Part shown: positions 37,690 through 50,900 of the stretch, piece after piece
Layout of the letters: every line of letters begins with the position of its first letter
Numbering within the stretch: position 1 is the first letter of the stretch
Origin: Davidsoniella eucalypti
Taxonomy: Eukaryota > Ascomycota > Sordariomycetes > Microascales > Ceratocystidaceae
Assembly (NCBI GenBank): GCA_004009845.1
Contig: RMBW01000072.1
Coordinates: 186,001 to 250,000, forward strand
Direction of reading: 5' to 3'
Length of the DNA: 64,000 nt
Position numbers and translations under genes: made by a program
Notes under the pieces: generated by a model
The model's database searches: none
What the model saw: only the letters and a program-made list of their open reading frames with translations
What the model was told of the DNA's origin: nothing

Positions 37690-37992
37690 TTACACTGTTG
37701 ATGAAGTCATTCCAGAACTATCCTTTTTATAGCTTAGATCGGCTAGAGTTTTTTGATATTTTTATGATGTATCACCCTACTCAACTAAACACTTTCAAAT
37801 TGACCATCTAGCTTGTGGTTACGGAATAATGCCTGTATTACATGTATTCAAGTGTTTCCAACTCTTTATCATCTTTATCCAACTATCGTCTAACTGTAAC
37901 TACATGTATATATGGGACTGTAGAGTGGTAAAACTAAAATCAAGGTACATATAACACTTAACTCCAGCGGATATTGATATCTACGCAGTAGC

Positions 37993-38835
37993 CAGTGCAG
38001 TTAGGAACCAAAAAAAAAAAAAAAAAGGAAAAGCAAAGGCCAAGATCAAATTATGAGAAATACATATAGTTACATATATCAGGGCGGAACGAAAAGAAAG
38101 AAAAAAAAAGTATTAAAAAAGGGGAAAAGAGTTCAGCATCTGTATTTAGAAAGTACGGAGTTGCAGAGGCGGTGGATTTTGATTTATCCCATTTCTGATG
38201 ATTGATGACTTTTTATCAGACAACGCAGTTAAGTTAAAGTCAAATTTGCGGGGTGACAGGACAGTTAGAAGGGCTTATGATAGCTAACATTAATACATAT
38301 TGACTTAGAAGGGGTTCAAGTACAGATTGTGGTAGAAGTACATGTAATTATTATAGGAATTGTGGAAATAACGGAAAGAATAAGTGTTCCTTGCCTTATC
38401 ACCCACATATCTTCCGAATTTGTTTCTTTTGTTCTATGGAAGTACAAAACATAATCGAATACAAAGAGAACTAACAATTTAGTGACAAATGGAGCCCTTA
38501 GTTGGATAGTGAAGCGAAATATAGTACAGCAGTTCCTGCACATGGCTTTCTTCTTCTAATTGCTTACTTATATCCTTCTAATCTTGTGGCTTGCTAATTA
38601 TGCTTTTCGTGAGACTTCCTCTGTCCTACAATATGTCCTTGTTAAGTATGATAGATGTTTCTTTTCTTGCAAGGTTGCCCCACGTAGACTGTTATAAGTA
38701 GACTAATTATCCCATTCTCATCTTGACTGTTACCAGTTACAAAGTGAACATGAAACATCAGGATAGAAGAGACAGACGCCTTAACTAGATACCTTAACTT
38801 TGATACTTATACCAATACCATGATAGTCATGTTCC
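37993..38835 (+). repeat. Copy B of a diverged direct duplication
   Basis: Partner of copy A, with anchors CAGTGCAGTTAGGA (37993), CATGGCTTTCTTCTTCTA (38541) and the near-identical 26-base block at 38810-38835. It includes a run of 17 A at 38010-38026, absent from copy A. Confidence 0.6.
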
Positions 38836-38886
38836 CGAGCAGTAGTGTTCAAAAGATAGGCATTATAAGGAACAGACTATCATGGT
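38817..38886. repeat. Foldback: 17-base inverted repeat with one bulge
   Basis: Left arm 38817-38834 (ACCATGATAGTCATGTTC) pairs with right arm 38870-38886 (GAACAGACTATCATGGT) apart from one extra A on the left; the loop is 35 bases. It sits at the end of duplication copy B. Confidence 0.75.
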
Positions 38887-40712
38887 TAACTTGTATAAAC
38901 TTAAAAGTTGAACTAAAATTTATCTTCTGTCAACCATTCTGCCTTCTTGTTGAAAAATCACTGCTCAACGGCCGAGATGTTCCAAACATTGATGGGGGCG
39001 AGAGTTTTTCGAAGGCGAAGGGTTAAACAAGGGTTAAAATGCTACATTTTCACTGTGCACAATTGGGGCTAAATAGCTCGGCCAATAAAATATTGCTATT
39101 TATGGCCAATCAAAATGTATCAATTTGACCAATGGTGTCGGCGGAAGCTGGCCCCACAAAAAAACATCCAGTCCTTTTTTGACGTATCTTTGACGTAAAA
39201 CGTCCTTGCTAGGCATAACAGCACATCATTGAATAATGCAATCCAACCAACATGTAAAGGAATAAACTACTATTTCTTGGCATTGATTGCAAACAATGAC
39301 AACATCGCATTAAACTTTAAGCATCACTCTTTTCCACTGCTCACTTCAAGTCTTATGGTAGTCTCATCCAGCTTAAAACTACATATGTTAACTATTCATT
39401 ACATATTGGTAAGACATAGTGATATCCATGTTTCAGAGAATACAATATCTTATAAGGTTAACTACCGTTTTCATATTTTTTTGATAATATTTGTAGACTG
39501 TGTTGTATGGTGGCTTTGAAATATGTTTTATACTAAATCTGTTGTAAGATCACAAAACGAGTAGCAGCAAGGCCTATACTTTCGCGCATGTGGTGGCCAA
39601 TGCCCTACATTTGCTTAGCTCTTGTTTTTGGCTTGGATAAGACTAAGAAGATTCAGCTCGCCTGGCCATGATTTCCAAATCTGATGCAGCTTTGTAATCA
39701 GCGTTGTCCTCCAAGAAAAAGATTGTCAATAAAATCTGTCAAATCGGCTAGTTTGGACGACGAACTTCCGGCTTATAAGCTCAAACATATCGTCTTATTA
39801 TTTCTTAATATGCCTCCCTTTGTCTCTTTTATCGCTTTTTACTTCAATTAGTTTAAAAACGAACAAAAAAATAAGAATATTTGACATATAGATGTATTTC
39901 AGCACGAGAAATGTTTGCCTGGTTCAGCAACATTCGATAATTTCTTTTCTTTTTCTATGTGGACATTCCACTAACATGTATTCTTAAGTACATAGTGCTT
40001 AGATAGCTATTATACTAAAAGATGGTGCCACCAAACTAGCCTGTCCCTTACGACTAGCCCCAAGCCACAATTTGACTTCCTACATATTTCTAGCAAAGCT
40101 ACTACGATTAATGCGGGAACTAAGACCAACAATAGACACAAAAATCATAGCCAAGTATAGCCTACTAGTAGGACATGAAGTCGGAAATCTTCCATATCCC
40201 AAGTTCCGAGGTTCCCCTTGCAAAGCCTAGCTTCAGCTCGTCGACAAAGCCCACCTCCTGTATTCTCCCCGTGGTGATATCCGTCTAGTGCGTGCTAGTT
40301 TGTATTCACTAGTGTCTATTTTCTTCTTTGTGTTATTGTGATTACTTATCTTTCTGTAAACACGTGTACAAATAGCTATAAGTAAAGGATTTTTTTGGTG
40401 AATTCCTGCCTATGCACAATGTACGCCATTGTACGAATTGGGAAAAATTAGAAATAGATGAAATCGTACTAGCTGCTAGACTAATATTGGATAGACCAAG
40501 TCCATTGTTTCGTGAGAAATCTACAGTTTAAGGTAAAAGGCAACAAAATTACTAGTTGTATAACTATATGCTTGCTCGATATGCCAAGCAACCACAAGTT
40601 TAGCCCACTTCAACATTTGATTTTCCAAATGACACCCATTTGCTACCGCCACATTTTGATTTGCATACTCAGACAGAATCATGCCGAATAACTACTACAT
40701 AGATAAGCCTAT

Positions 40713-40741
40713 CCTAATCATGCCGCACACATATGATTAGG
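40713..40741. repeat. Short inverted repeat (CCTAATCAT / ATGATTAGG)
   Basis: Nine-base perfect arms separated by 11 bases, about 170 bases before the larger foldback at 40907. Confidence 0.7.
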
Positions 40742-40906
40742 GCAAGCCAGAGGCATCATTCGGCGACATATAGATAGGCATGTCATTAGACTTAGATAGG
40801 AAGCTAGAAATGGATATATTAAGCAACTTTATAAACTCTCTCCATAAGCACAGCACTAACTAACATGAACTGGTAGAATATATAGTAGTCTATCATTGAG
40901 GCATGC

Positions 40907-40974
40907 ATACTCGTGCCACGCCCCACAATATTTATCATTGATGTAGTAACTATTGTAGGGCGCGGCACGGGTAT
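40907..40974. repeat. Foldback with 23-base arms, only transition mismatches
   Basis: Left arm 40907-40929 and the reverse complement of right arm 40952-40974 agree at 20 of 23 positions. All three differences are C/T or A/G transitions. The loop is 22 bases and A+T-rich while the arms are G+C-rich (core CGTGCCACGCC), unlike the surrounding DNA. Confidence 0.8.
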
Positions 40975-43900
40975 ACTCTGTTAAAGAGTATTTTCCTATA
41001 GCTTGTGATAAAATTTTCTGTAATATCGATAACGCAGCTCATGCATATAAATTGCCAGACTAGAGAAGAGGGTTACAATTTCCTTTTTCTCATACCTACA
41101 GCAGTAAAGACACTATAACTGGAATATTTGCATCAAATACTTGTGTAGATATATCAAACTTCATGCAAAACATCTTAGCCACAATAAATACCAATAGAAA
41201 GTCCTCACTGTAGCCTATTTACCTTACACTCTTTTTAGTAAAATAAAATATAAAAAGGACAAGGAAGAGAATTAATACACTGGCCCGTGTAAAACATGAG
41301 TCTTTCCCATCCAGAGCTGACATGTCGTTGTGAAGGCTGGGATTCGTAAGGTGAGACAAGAAGGTGCGAATCCTCGAGTCCGGACGAATGATATCAAAGT
41401 CACCATTGTATAGTCTTTGGCGGATGCTAACAATTAAAAGAGAACAATGGCGCCTTCCCTATATCCTAAACGAGCCTATAATTAACTTCATTCAAAAATC
41501 GAGTAAAGTTATGGCTATTTCCTTTTTGGGGTTTATGTTTTTGCTAATTGTCTGAAAATCCGATGATAAAAAGGACTAATAGCCGGTCAATTTGAGGGCC
41601 TAGATTTTAAACTTGGTGATTTTCTATATGTTACATACAATTGTGTGAAGAGGACGAAAATATAAGCAGCAACTCAATCGAACCGTACGGAGCAATGCCT
41701 CGATATCACAGTATTTAGTGCAGGCTGGAACTATGCCATTACATTAGTTGTCTGCCATTTTGATGAGTATCTCAACAATAGGCTCGGGTCTAATGTATGT
41801 ACTTTTACAGAATAGTGTCATAGTAGCAGATTTAGAGTTGTTCCATGATTAGTCCGACTACTTTAGTCAACACACCACAAAGTCCCAGGAGCCACGGCTT
41901 GACTAAAGCAACAGAGTTGAAATCAATGGAATGTGTTCGTGACGTCTTGTGATTTAAACTTCCAAGGTCTTTGTCCTACATAATCAAAATGCCTCAAGTA
42001 TGATAGGTGTTAGAAATGGTAAAGAAAAGAGTAGTGAACAAGATTGACCATATACATAGATACTACGCAGTGCAATGGTTTTATTCTATGAGTCTAGCCT
42101 TCGTACCTCGCTTATTAGTCTAGGCCGTTTAATGGCGCTTGTCGGACCATCCACATCTGTCAGCCGTTGTTTCACTGACTGCACCAAGAATGATGGTTTT
42201 TATTTTACTTTGAAAATCTTATTGTAGGAGGTGAGTCAAGAGACTTCATTATCTCTTCGTAGCTTAAGTCTTGTATTGTTTCTTGTTTTCACTTATCGTC
42301 TGGTATTATAAATTTTGAGCTCAGAATCAGATATTAGCGTTAGTGATATATACTAATATGTACACATCCATAGATCAGAGTTCATTGTTAACACCGTATT
42401 CAGCAGATATCTGCTCATGAATAAATAGAAAAAAAAACATCGAGAGACATGGTATATATAATCATGTCATTACCGGAACGCAATATTCTTCTTCCATGGT
42501 ATGCGATGTAAGATCCGGTTTTGGCTCCCATGATAACCAAGTCCGGCATCTCAAACACTCCTTAGTTATAGACATATTAGAAATACATATAACCAACATG
42601 ACGAGAAACACATAAAAGACTGTTACCACTGCTAGTATAGATATTATATGGCTGTAATGAATTTCCGCGAATTTTCCTCAAGACTGGCGACTTATATTAC
42701 TTGGCTTACTAGAACTCAAGAAAGAGGAACTGTCTCATACGGGCCTTGGGATGTTGTAATGGAACAGGGATATTCTTGTTAGCGACCCCGGGACACAAGA
42801 GAGGATACACAAATACTCATTATTCTCTCTAGTTCTTTTGGTATCTTAACTTTAGGCGATTTGATTGACTTGTTTTCTCTCGCTCTATATAGCAATCCAT
42901 TAAACAGCCCTAGCAGCTATTGTTGAGATAGATAGAAACAGTGACGTTGTAAGGGAGGTAGATTCAAGCACTGTTATGAAATTCCGATTAAGCCTCGACG
43001 GAAATATATTCTCAAAGGGAGAGATACTCACGACTAGGCAGATATATGTACGTGCTAGTTTCACCGTATGACCTTTTCACATACTTGAAAATACGATTGC
43101 ACGCCACAGCCCACAAAGTATATTCCTGAAGGTAATGCCCTCCCCCACTCATTCATGGTAGCCATGCGGAAATAATAGCGGTGTGTACGATTGATTCCTA
43201 GTTGGAATAACTAGGAAGCTGACAGAAAGAAAAGATCAAAGGCGTGAGTGAAAAGGGACCGGATGTGTGTTACTTCGTTTATCTATAGGAAAAGAACAGC
43301 TGTGCACCCTCCCACAAAGCTTTTGAGGCAAGGAGAATTGCAATAAATATAAGTGAGATGACATTAGTGGTAGCTAGTCATGAAAACTGATCGAAAAACG
43401 GGATAGTAGAGGAATCCAAATGTCTCCCCAACCAGCTAGCTAGTCTTTGTAGGAACATATTGCCATGTCTTATGTTGATAAGAGTCAGCTGTATCTATCT
43501 GACCGGGTTCAGCAGCAGCTCACATATAACCATGGGATCCAAGGCTACGATAAGTACAGCGCCTATACGTGATGTAATAATATATAAAGCATATATGTGT
43601 GTATTTTGACGTAGTTTTCTGTCTCAGCTAAAAATTAACATCCGCTAATAATGAAACATGGCGGATATTTGAGTAGGCGCATTCTCACGAGATCCCTCGC
43701 GTGACGATACAAACCTAGCTTGGTACATAGTGATAGATGATAGTTGCGTGTTAACCTGTTTCTCGAGTAATATGATACGGTAGATGTCCTTTTAATATTC
43801 TGCTCACGTTAGAGTTGCATATTGCGTGCAGATTCAAGGTAGAAATGGAAGAAAAGGAATGTGACGGCGTGTTAGTCTCGTCACAGTCACATTTTCTAGC

Positions 43901-44450
43901 AAGCAAAAAGTACAATACATCAAGTCACTAAAACAGTACTAATAGAATTGCAGAGGCCACTAATGTTTCGTTTGCCGGGCGGAAGTGATAGGGAAAGTGG
44001 GCTGATTAAGCTCCGCATGATATAGTTAGTGAGTTGGTTATAACAGTAATTCTAATGGTGCTTAACTAGTTGGTCATTCGTATATAAATCACACTAAATT
44101 GTGTCTACTGGACAGATTTTTGTCAGAAATAGTAGTATCACGACTCACAACCTATTTTGGATATATAATTTCCAAAGCCCAAGATAAATCCAGGAAAAGA
44201 AAACACAAGTATCTGCAATATCACACCCTGCGAGAAAGTGGATTCCTCAATATCCTACGATTTTGGATGGTTAATATGCAGGCCGGACCTGCAGCTACTT
44301 TTTTTTTTTTTTTTTTGTTAGCACCCGGACTTCAAAATGAATCCAACCACCCTTCCTGCAGGGTGAAATGAGGTTTTCGAGAAGACAAACAACACACGAA
44401 AATATTAAACAATGAATTGACCATGAAGACCCTGCAATCTGTATACGTAC

Positions 44451-44472
44451 GTATGTATGTATGTATGTATGT
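44451..44472. repeat. (GTAT)n tetranucleotide microsatellite
   Basis: About five GTAT units, with the first slightly altered (GTAC). Confidence 0.85.
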
Positions 44473-45129
44473 ACATATATCACACAACCTTCAAGCATGA
44501 AGTACCTGTATCTAGCACTGTCAAGTAGTAGTCTTCTCCCGTACAGCGGGAAAGCACAAATATAGCTTTTCTAAATCAAGCTATGATGCTTGGCTTTCCA
44601 CCAAAGCTAGCCTTGGATCAGCTGGGAAGAAGGGGGGCGTGTCTTCTCAATTACGCCGTCTTCAAAAACAGCAGCGTTGATAGTGGCTGGACGGACACTA
44701 CACCTGCATCTAAGTATGTATAATTAGAAGTGCTCGTGAAAAAGAAGCTACGGATAATTATGATGCTACTTCCTAGGTGTACCTGAGGTCAGTCTAACTA
44801 GCAATACCTATGCTTACTTGCCTGTACGCTCTGACTCGTAAACGCCTGGTTTCTTTCATTTCGTCATGCATAAGTTAGTTCAACTCGAACTAGTTAACGC
44901 TCACCATAGCTTTAGGATAACATCTCGATACAAAGACAAAAGGACTTTGATTAGCGAGGGGTTGATGGCGGGGAGGGGTCTAACCAAGAGAAGAATAAAC
45001 AGATGGAGAAAAAAAAAAAAGATTTTTTTTTTCTTTCCAGTCTTCTTCTCAAGCACCCACTGCAAAGGTTCGTTTATGATGTTGTGCAGTGATCGTCTCG
45101 TTTAAGATTTGCGCTCGGTTCTTTTCCTC

Positions 45130-45150
45130 TTTGTATTCAAAGAATACAAA
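45130..45150. repeat. Perfect hairpin TTTGTATTC-AAA-GAATACAAA
   Basis: Nine-base perfect inverted repeat with a three-base loop inside a pyrimidine-rich stretch. There is no nearby gene. Confidence 0.8.
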
Positions 45151-48100
45151 CCAGAGTCTGGGCATCTATGTCTGTCTGCATTGTCTTTTCCTTTTCTATT
45201 ATTTCGCTCTCTTTCTTTTCTGGGTTCGGTGAAGTAATTTCCCAGTTGTTCGGTGACCCTTTCTTGTCTCCTTGTTTCTCTGGTCCGGGTCCTACAAGAC
45301 CCCAAGCCGAGCTTGCAATGATAATATAAAGGGTCCTGGGGTTGTCATCCTAGCCATGGTATGTACTGTGATAGCGAGGCTACGATACATGTACGGCCAG
45401 TAAAAGTGTCAACGGTACTTCAATATCACTGTAGCCAGGAGTCTCAAGATGTTTCTTTCTCGACCTGGACAGCCTCTTTCATATCTTCCCTCATGGCTTC
45501 GAAGCCCTTTTAGGCAGTGATTATCCAGGCAACTAGCAAGTTTCCTCGTATCAGACAAGCTTGTCCCATATGCTGGTAAAGAGAACGTTAGCACAAGGTT
45601 CCGGGTGTCTTCTTTTTTGGCTAGTCTGTGTTTCAAGTCAATCCCGCCAGTTAATTGGCTCAAGGTCGTTGGGTTAGCTGTAGATAGCTAGCTAGGCCTT
45701 GGGGAATTGGGGAATTGGTACAAATCCGTTCCATGTTCACCTCCAGGTCCAGGCTCTTGCTTTGGCTTGAGACTTTTGCCGGACACAAAACACCACTAAC
45801 TGGTTGCTAGTTGTTACACTTGCTCAAGTTAGCAAGCACTGTAACGTGGGCAAACTGTACGCTATGTATCCGGGCAGTCGAAATGGGAGGAATTCCAAAT
45901 TCCTGGGCACACTACAATCTCAGCGTCCAGTTCGTCTTCTGATCTCCTTGTTGACGCTATGAATCACGGGCTCTATATTTTCCATTTTCCCTATAACCAG
46001 CCGGCCTTGTATAGGTGGTCTAAGGGGGTGGTGTATCTGTACATTGTATCAGCTCCCCGGTAGTAGAGCTGATATCTTTCCTTAGTCAGCCCTTTATATT
46101 TGGAATCTTGTGGTAGAAATTACGGGGCACTCTGGTTGTTACTGTTGTTGTTGCAAGTAAGAATATGTATGACCAGCGTACCTGATGAACCGACGGAGAA
46201 AAGGCTACGATAGACGGATATGGGAGAGAAGACTATGATTTAGACCGGGGCAATGAATCCTGGCTTCCATATGACACGAATGAAGAATACAGAAAAGAAG
46301 AACAAAAAGGACCAAGAAATCATGGCCGTGCAGTCGTGGGCTTACCTGCTGGTATAATTAGATTTGATGGATAATCATAGCTAGAGGCAGATCTTAGCTT
46401 GTTAATCGATATCCCGTTTGGATGTTCAACTACAAGCGTTCAAGCAGCTGATCACAGGCTAGTAGCCAATTCTTTGACAAAGAAACATATAATTCACGGT
46501 CAATTTTCCTACACCAAGCCAAATATATGTATACAGAGACGGCTACTCGTAACTCGAGAGATGCCAAGTTCTACCAGGAAGAGAAACATATTTTGTGAGA
46601 AAGCAACCCCTGTGTTCATCACCAACAGGCCAATGTATCCCGGCCAATTCAGAGGGAACAGATTGTCAAGAGACCGTAAATAACAAGAAACTGCATAGAG
46701 ATATGTGATAGTGATAGTTTTCCACACTCGTTGTTGTAGCACGGACAAATAATGGTCCAGTCAAATTACTAGTGTTGCAGTGTCAGTAATACACCACAAG
46801 GACTAGACGGAACTAGCACCTAAAATTCATCATGCACGTCTAAGGAGAAATCTATTAGGCCTTACCCAAATAGGACGGCTTCCACAGATACTTAATTAGA
46901 CAGTCATTATGAGCCCCGAAAGGCGTCCATTCTCTTGACAACACTCTGAGCAACAACATACATGTATGTAGGTTTTACGACAGCACTCGTGATCCCAGAG
47001 AAGAAGACTAGCATGGCCTGGCTATCTGGCTGGCATTATTTCGGGAGCTCTCACAAGGGGAGAGGGAGAACACACCCAAAAGTCAGTGATTAAGGGAACG
47101 AAAGAGCATCCGCCAGTGTGGTTCGGCGCCGAGGACCATACAAAAACCCTTAGCAAACTACTTGAGAGCAGCACAGCAACTAGGGGTCAGAAGGGGATGG
47201 GGACTTGTTCTACAAGGCAGGGAAGAATAAATGAACATGGTCTTTGAGGCCTTGCCCCCCCCCCCCAAAGATCTCCGCGCAGGTCATGTTTGGTGGCCAC
47301 GGGTTGTACATAGTACCTGAAGGCATGTACATATACTTATTTTTACACCACGGAAGCAGAAGAAAAGCACCGCAGTAGGGGAAGGGTATCGAGAGGCAGG
47401 CTTGCTGTTTCCGGGCACGTAGGGGCTCTCCGTGGATTGGGATCACGATAACCCAGCACCACAGGTCTCTCGCCTCACAAAAACGAGAAGACACGCTCAC
47501 ACCGCTTCAGAGTTCTACCAGGTCATTGGTAGAGGTCGAATTCAGGTTCACGTCGGCTCAGGTTAGGTGAGGCTAGGTGAGGGTTTGTTATTTGCTAATC
47601 CGGGCCAGAAAAATACCAGCAACCAGACTCGGTCAAAAAATGGCTACTGGTAAACTTGCGGCCGGGACCTATCAAGTGAGAGTCGATTCTCGTTTGTATC
47701 TTTTTTTTCTTTTTCCTTCGCAAGAGTAGAGTACAACGAAGAAGGTGACCTCGGTGTGCATTTAGGAATAAGAGTAAGAACATTAAAACAGAAAAAGACA
47801 ACGAAAGAATAAATAAGAACCCTTGATAGCCAATTACATACTGTTAGCGAGAGGAAGCTTTAGGAATGGATCAGCCAACCAATAGGATTGCCGGAAATCG
47901 GACTAGAATTACCTAGTAGAGAAGGTATGCAAAGAGCGGGAGAAGAAGTCGTAGTTGGAAGCAAGCAACGACCTGGGTCCTACTGGACGATGCTTGTCAA
48001 GCAACACTGTTTTCCTCTCGTTAACTCTAGTGAAAGTCTTGAGCTTCTATTCTATGAAGCACTTTCGGCCGAAAGGCCAACTAGTGGAGTCTGATGAAGC

Positions 48101-50900
48101 CAAAAATGTATGTGGGCAACTGAAGAATAAGAACGAGAAGAAAATAGGGGGGGGGGGGAGAACTCTGCTAATGCTGCTTCTTTGATCTAGCGTTGTCTCT
48201 GTCTCGAATTCAGGCGAGCTACCCTAATGCTATACTGACCAACTCAAGTTGCAGTATCAAAGTCAAGTCAGCGTCACCAAGAGCCCCAAACAGTCCGGGC
48301 CCTTGAGGTGGCATTCATAAGAGCGGAATGGAGAGAAGTGGGACTGCTGCTACTATGGGTCAGACTGATGTCAACTCTATGTATGCCATGGCCATTACAT
48401 TGAACAAAGAATAGCGGTCTTTGCACAGAATAAAGGCAATGGGTGGGTGTGAGGTCTCAGTCTGGGACGCCACAGGTTAGTTGCCCGGCAGGCTGCTAGC
48501 ATGGCAGTATCCTTTTTGGTTTTCCTCTCTTCTTGAGATCAAAAGAAACTAAAGACACTCGAAAGACCAAAGAGCGTGCCATTTCTCCAGGGTCTCGTGA
48601 GTCGCAGTCACAGCTGAAAACAACGTTAGTTTTGGCTTTTTTCCCTCTTGCTGGCCCTTTCTTTCCCTTTTCTCTCTCTTTTGCGCTTCGTGTCAGACTA
48701 CTGGTGTTCTGGAGCCCAGTCCGAACTGACGAGTTACAGTGGGCAACAATAGCGTGGGCCGCTTTTTTTCCCTTTCCCTCATCCTCGACGTAACAAGACC
48801 TGCATGGAGCAATGTAGCAGCCAATATGGAATCGTGGGTTGCTTGGAGGGGGAGATGAAGGAAGATTTGACAATGTTGAGATCTTGAGTGAATCATGTGG
48901 GCCCTTGTGCTGTGAAGATCATGCCGTGATGAATGACTGGATGCTGACGTCCAAGAAAAACAAACAATGGTGAAAAGTTGAATATATCAGGGTTAGATCG
49001 AAGAAAAACGGTAGGGTTTATGTGCAAGTCGTATCTTAGGGTTTGACATGATATATGCCCAAGCCCATGTCACTCTGTCCGTACGATAAAAGCGGCGGTG
49101 AAAGGGACTCAGTTATGGTTAAAATGGATAGAGCAAGGCAACAAGACTGATACTCTAAACGGCTACTTGGAAATAAAGCTACGGTCGCAGTTTGTCGAGA
49201 AAATAGGACTGCTCTGCTCCGACTTGGCCGTACAAGTCAAGGCCAGAGTAAGTCAGTCCTACCACGCAAGTGAGAGATTTGAGTTGCCTTCTTGTCCTGT
49301 CTCGTGTGTTTTACTATCAAGTAACAAAGCCAAGGAAGGAATAAAAAAAGCATAAGCCCCACGGATAAAAAAAAATCTAAAAAAAGAGGTCGCAAAAAAC
49401 GGCCACTGACGTATTGAAGGACGGACAAACAAAAACACATCAGCCGGATAGATTAAACAAGGCAAAAAATGGCCTGCACAATAAAGTTCAAAACAACAGA
49501 AAAAAGATACATGACAGATAAGCATAGCAGACTGCATGGGAAGGCAAATTAGAATTAGGGCGTCAAAGACCACGGAAGACGCAAGAGCGAAATAGGAAAT
49601 GGAAGAGAGTAAAAACTGCCTTTTTCGAGTGTCGTCTCGGTTGCGTTTACGGCTTTGTTTTTCTTTTGCTTTACTGTGTAGACTTTCTTTTTTCCAACAT
49701 TTGGCCGAAATGAATCCTTATAACAGTCCTGGCTATTTTGTCCACATGCCATCTTTTCGAGTAGTGACTAGGTAGGCCCAATTCTACCACTGCAAAATCT
49801 TTGTCTCATTCTGGTCTGCGTAACCCCAACTTCGGGGGATATTATGCTCCGAAGGGTACATGAGAAGAGCAAAACAAAGAGCAAATGAGGAAATTAACGA
49901 GCTTACTAGAAATATAGAGGCCGATTGACTCGAACCGACCATCAAGTGAAGTCTCCATAACAGATAAATGAGAGGGGCATGTTGCTGGATTTTTTTTACC
50001 GTTTTTATTATTTTGCTGTACACCGTTTCTTCTGAAAGGGTATCTAACAAGAACAACAGAAACAAAGGCTTAGGAAGCCAGCGGCAGGGCTATTGTACTT
50101 CGTGCTAGGATCATCAATTATGTAGCTTCTTGCTGCTATCTGGCACTTCCTTGGGCTTTCTGCTATGCTCTTTCTTTTAGTCAGGCGTCTAGTACTAGCA
50201 AGGCTATCTGCTATACGCCAACGACTTGATCTGTATCATGGTCCGTGTTGGTCAAGTTGCCTCGCTGGGCCAACTCTGGGTTCGTTTTTAGTGTGGTAAT
50301 GGGATGCCGGTGGCGACCACCCATTCCAATACCAAACGAAGTGTGATTGGTTTAGCACAGTGGCCTGAAGGGCACATGAGTAGAGAGATGGACAAGTATA
50401 GATGGATAGACATAACGAACGCATGGGGAGATAGACGGGCGGTGTTACTGCTTGCTTAGGTGGTGGCTCATAGTGCTTGGTGGATTACGATGTTTACACT
50501 AGACCGAGAGATGCAGTTATAGACAGATACATATAGGCCGATACGCATACATACATGCATGTAGATAGAAAGACGAGACACCAAAAGAGAACGAGAAAAA
50601 AAAAGAGAGGCAGTTCGCATAGGTCGAGTCCAAGAATAGTTTTGGGCCTCGATCCGCCATCCTTTATCGTGGATGCAGGTATCCTTCTTGAGATTATCAG
50701 ACCACCTACCCGCCCGTTTATTATCTTACTGTACGCGGCGGTTCGAATCAAAACAAAAGAAACACACAGAATCAAAACAAAAAAACAAAAAAAAAGGACC
50801 CACGATGCTGCTGCCGCCCCCCCTCGTCGAGCTTGAGAGGCGCGGTTACTGGCGCTACTGCAGATAGAGGCGCATCACTTCCAGAAAAGAAGGCGATACT

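Larger units (their letters stand above)
36901..44100. other. Gene-free stretch with a diverged duplication and foldbacks
   Basis: A+T-rich DNA without a supported gene. It holds two diverged direct repeat copies (about 37157-37689 and 37993-38835) and inverted repeats at 38817, 40713 and 40907. ORFs are under 100 codons and show no domain. The structure is that of old repetitive DNA, but I could not find transposase, reverse transcriptase or clear terminal repeats. Confidence 0.45.
44101..50900. other. Gene-free stretch of the desert with homopolymer runs
   Basis: No supported gene. It holds T18 (44299-44316), a GTAT repeat (44451-44472), a perfect 9-base hairpin at 45130, C12 (47255-47266) and G12 (48147-48158). 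Purine- and pyrimidine-rich blocks alternate. Short ORFs such as plus 46399-46683 and minus 48496-48873 show no recognisable domain. Confidence 0.45.

Noticed and set aside
46399..46683. ORF with VANSLTKKH, faintly like the end of Copia-type RNase H
   Set aside because: The resemblance is limited to a few residues; no other reverse transcriptase, integrase or terminal repeat is visible nearby.
49920..49945. Minus-strand B-box-like GTTCGAGTC
   Set aside because: The stem fails after the first pair and no other tRNA arm can be drawn.
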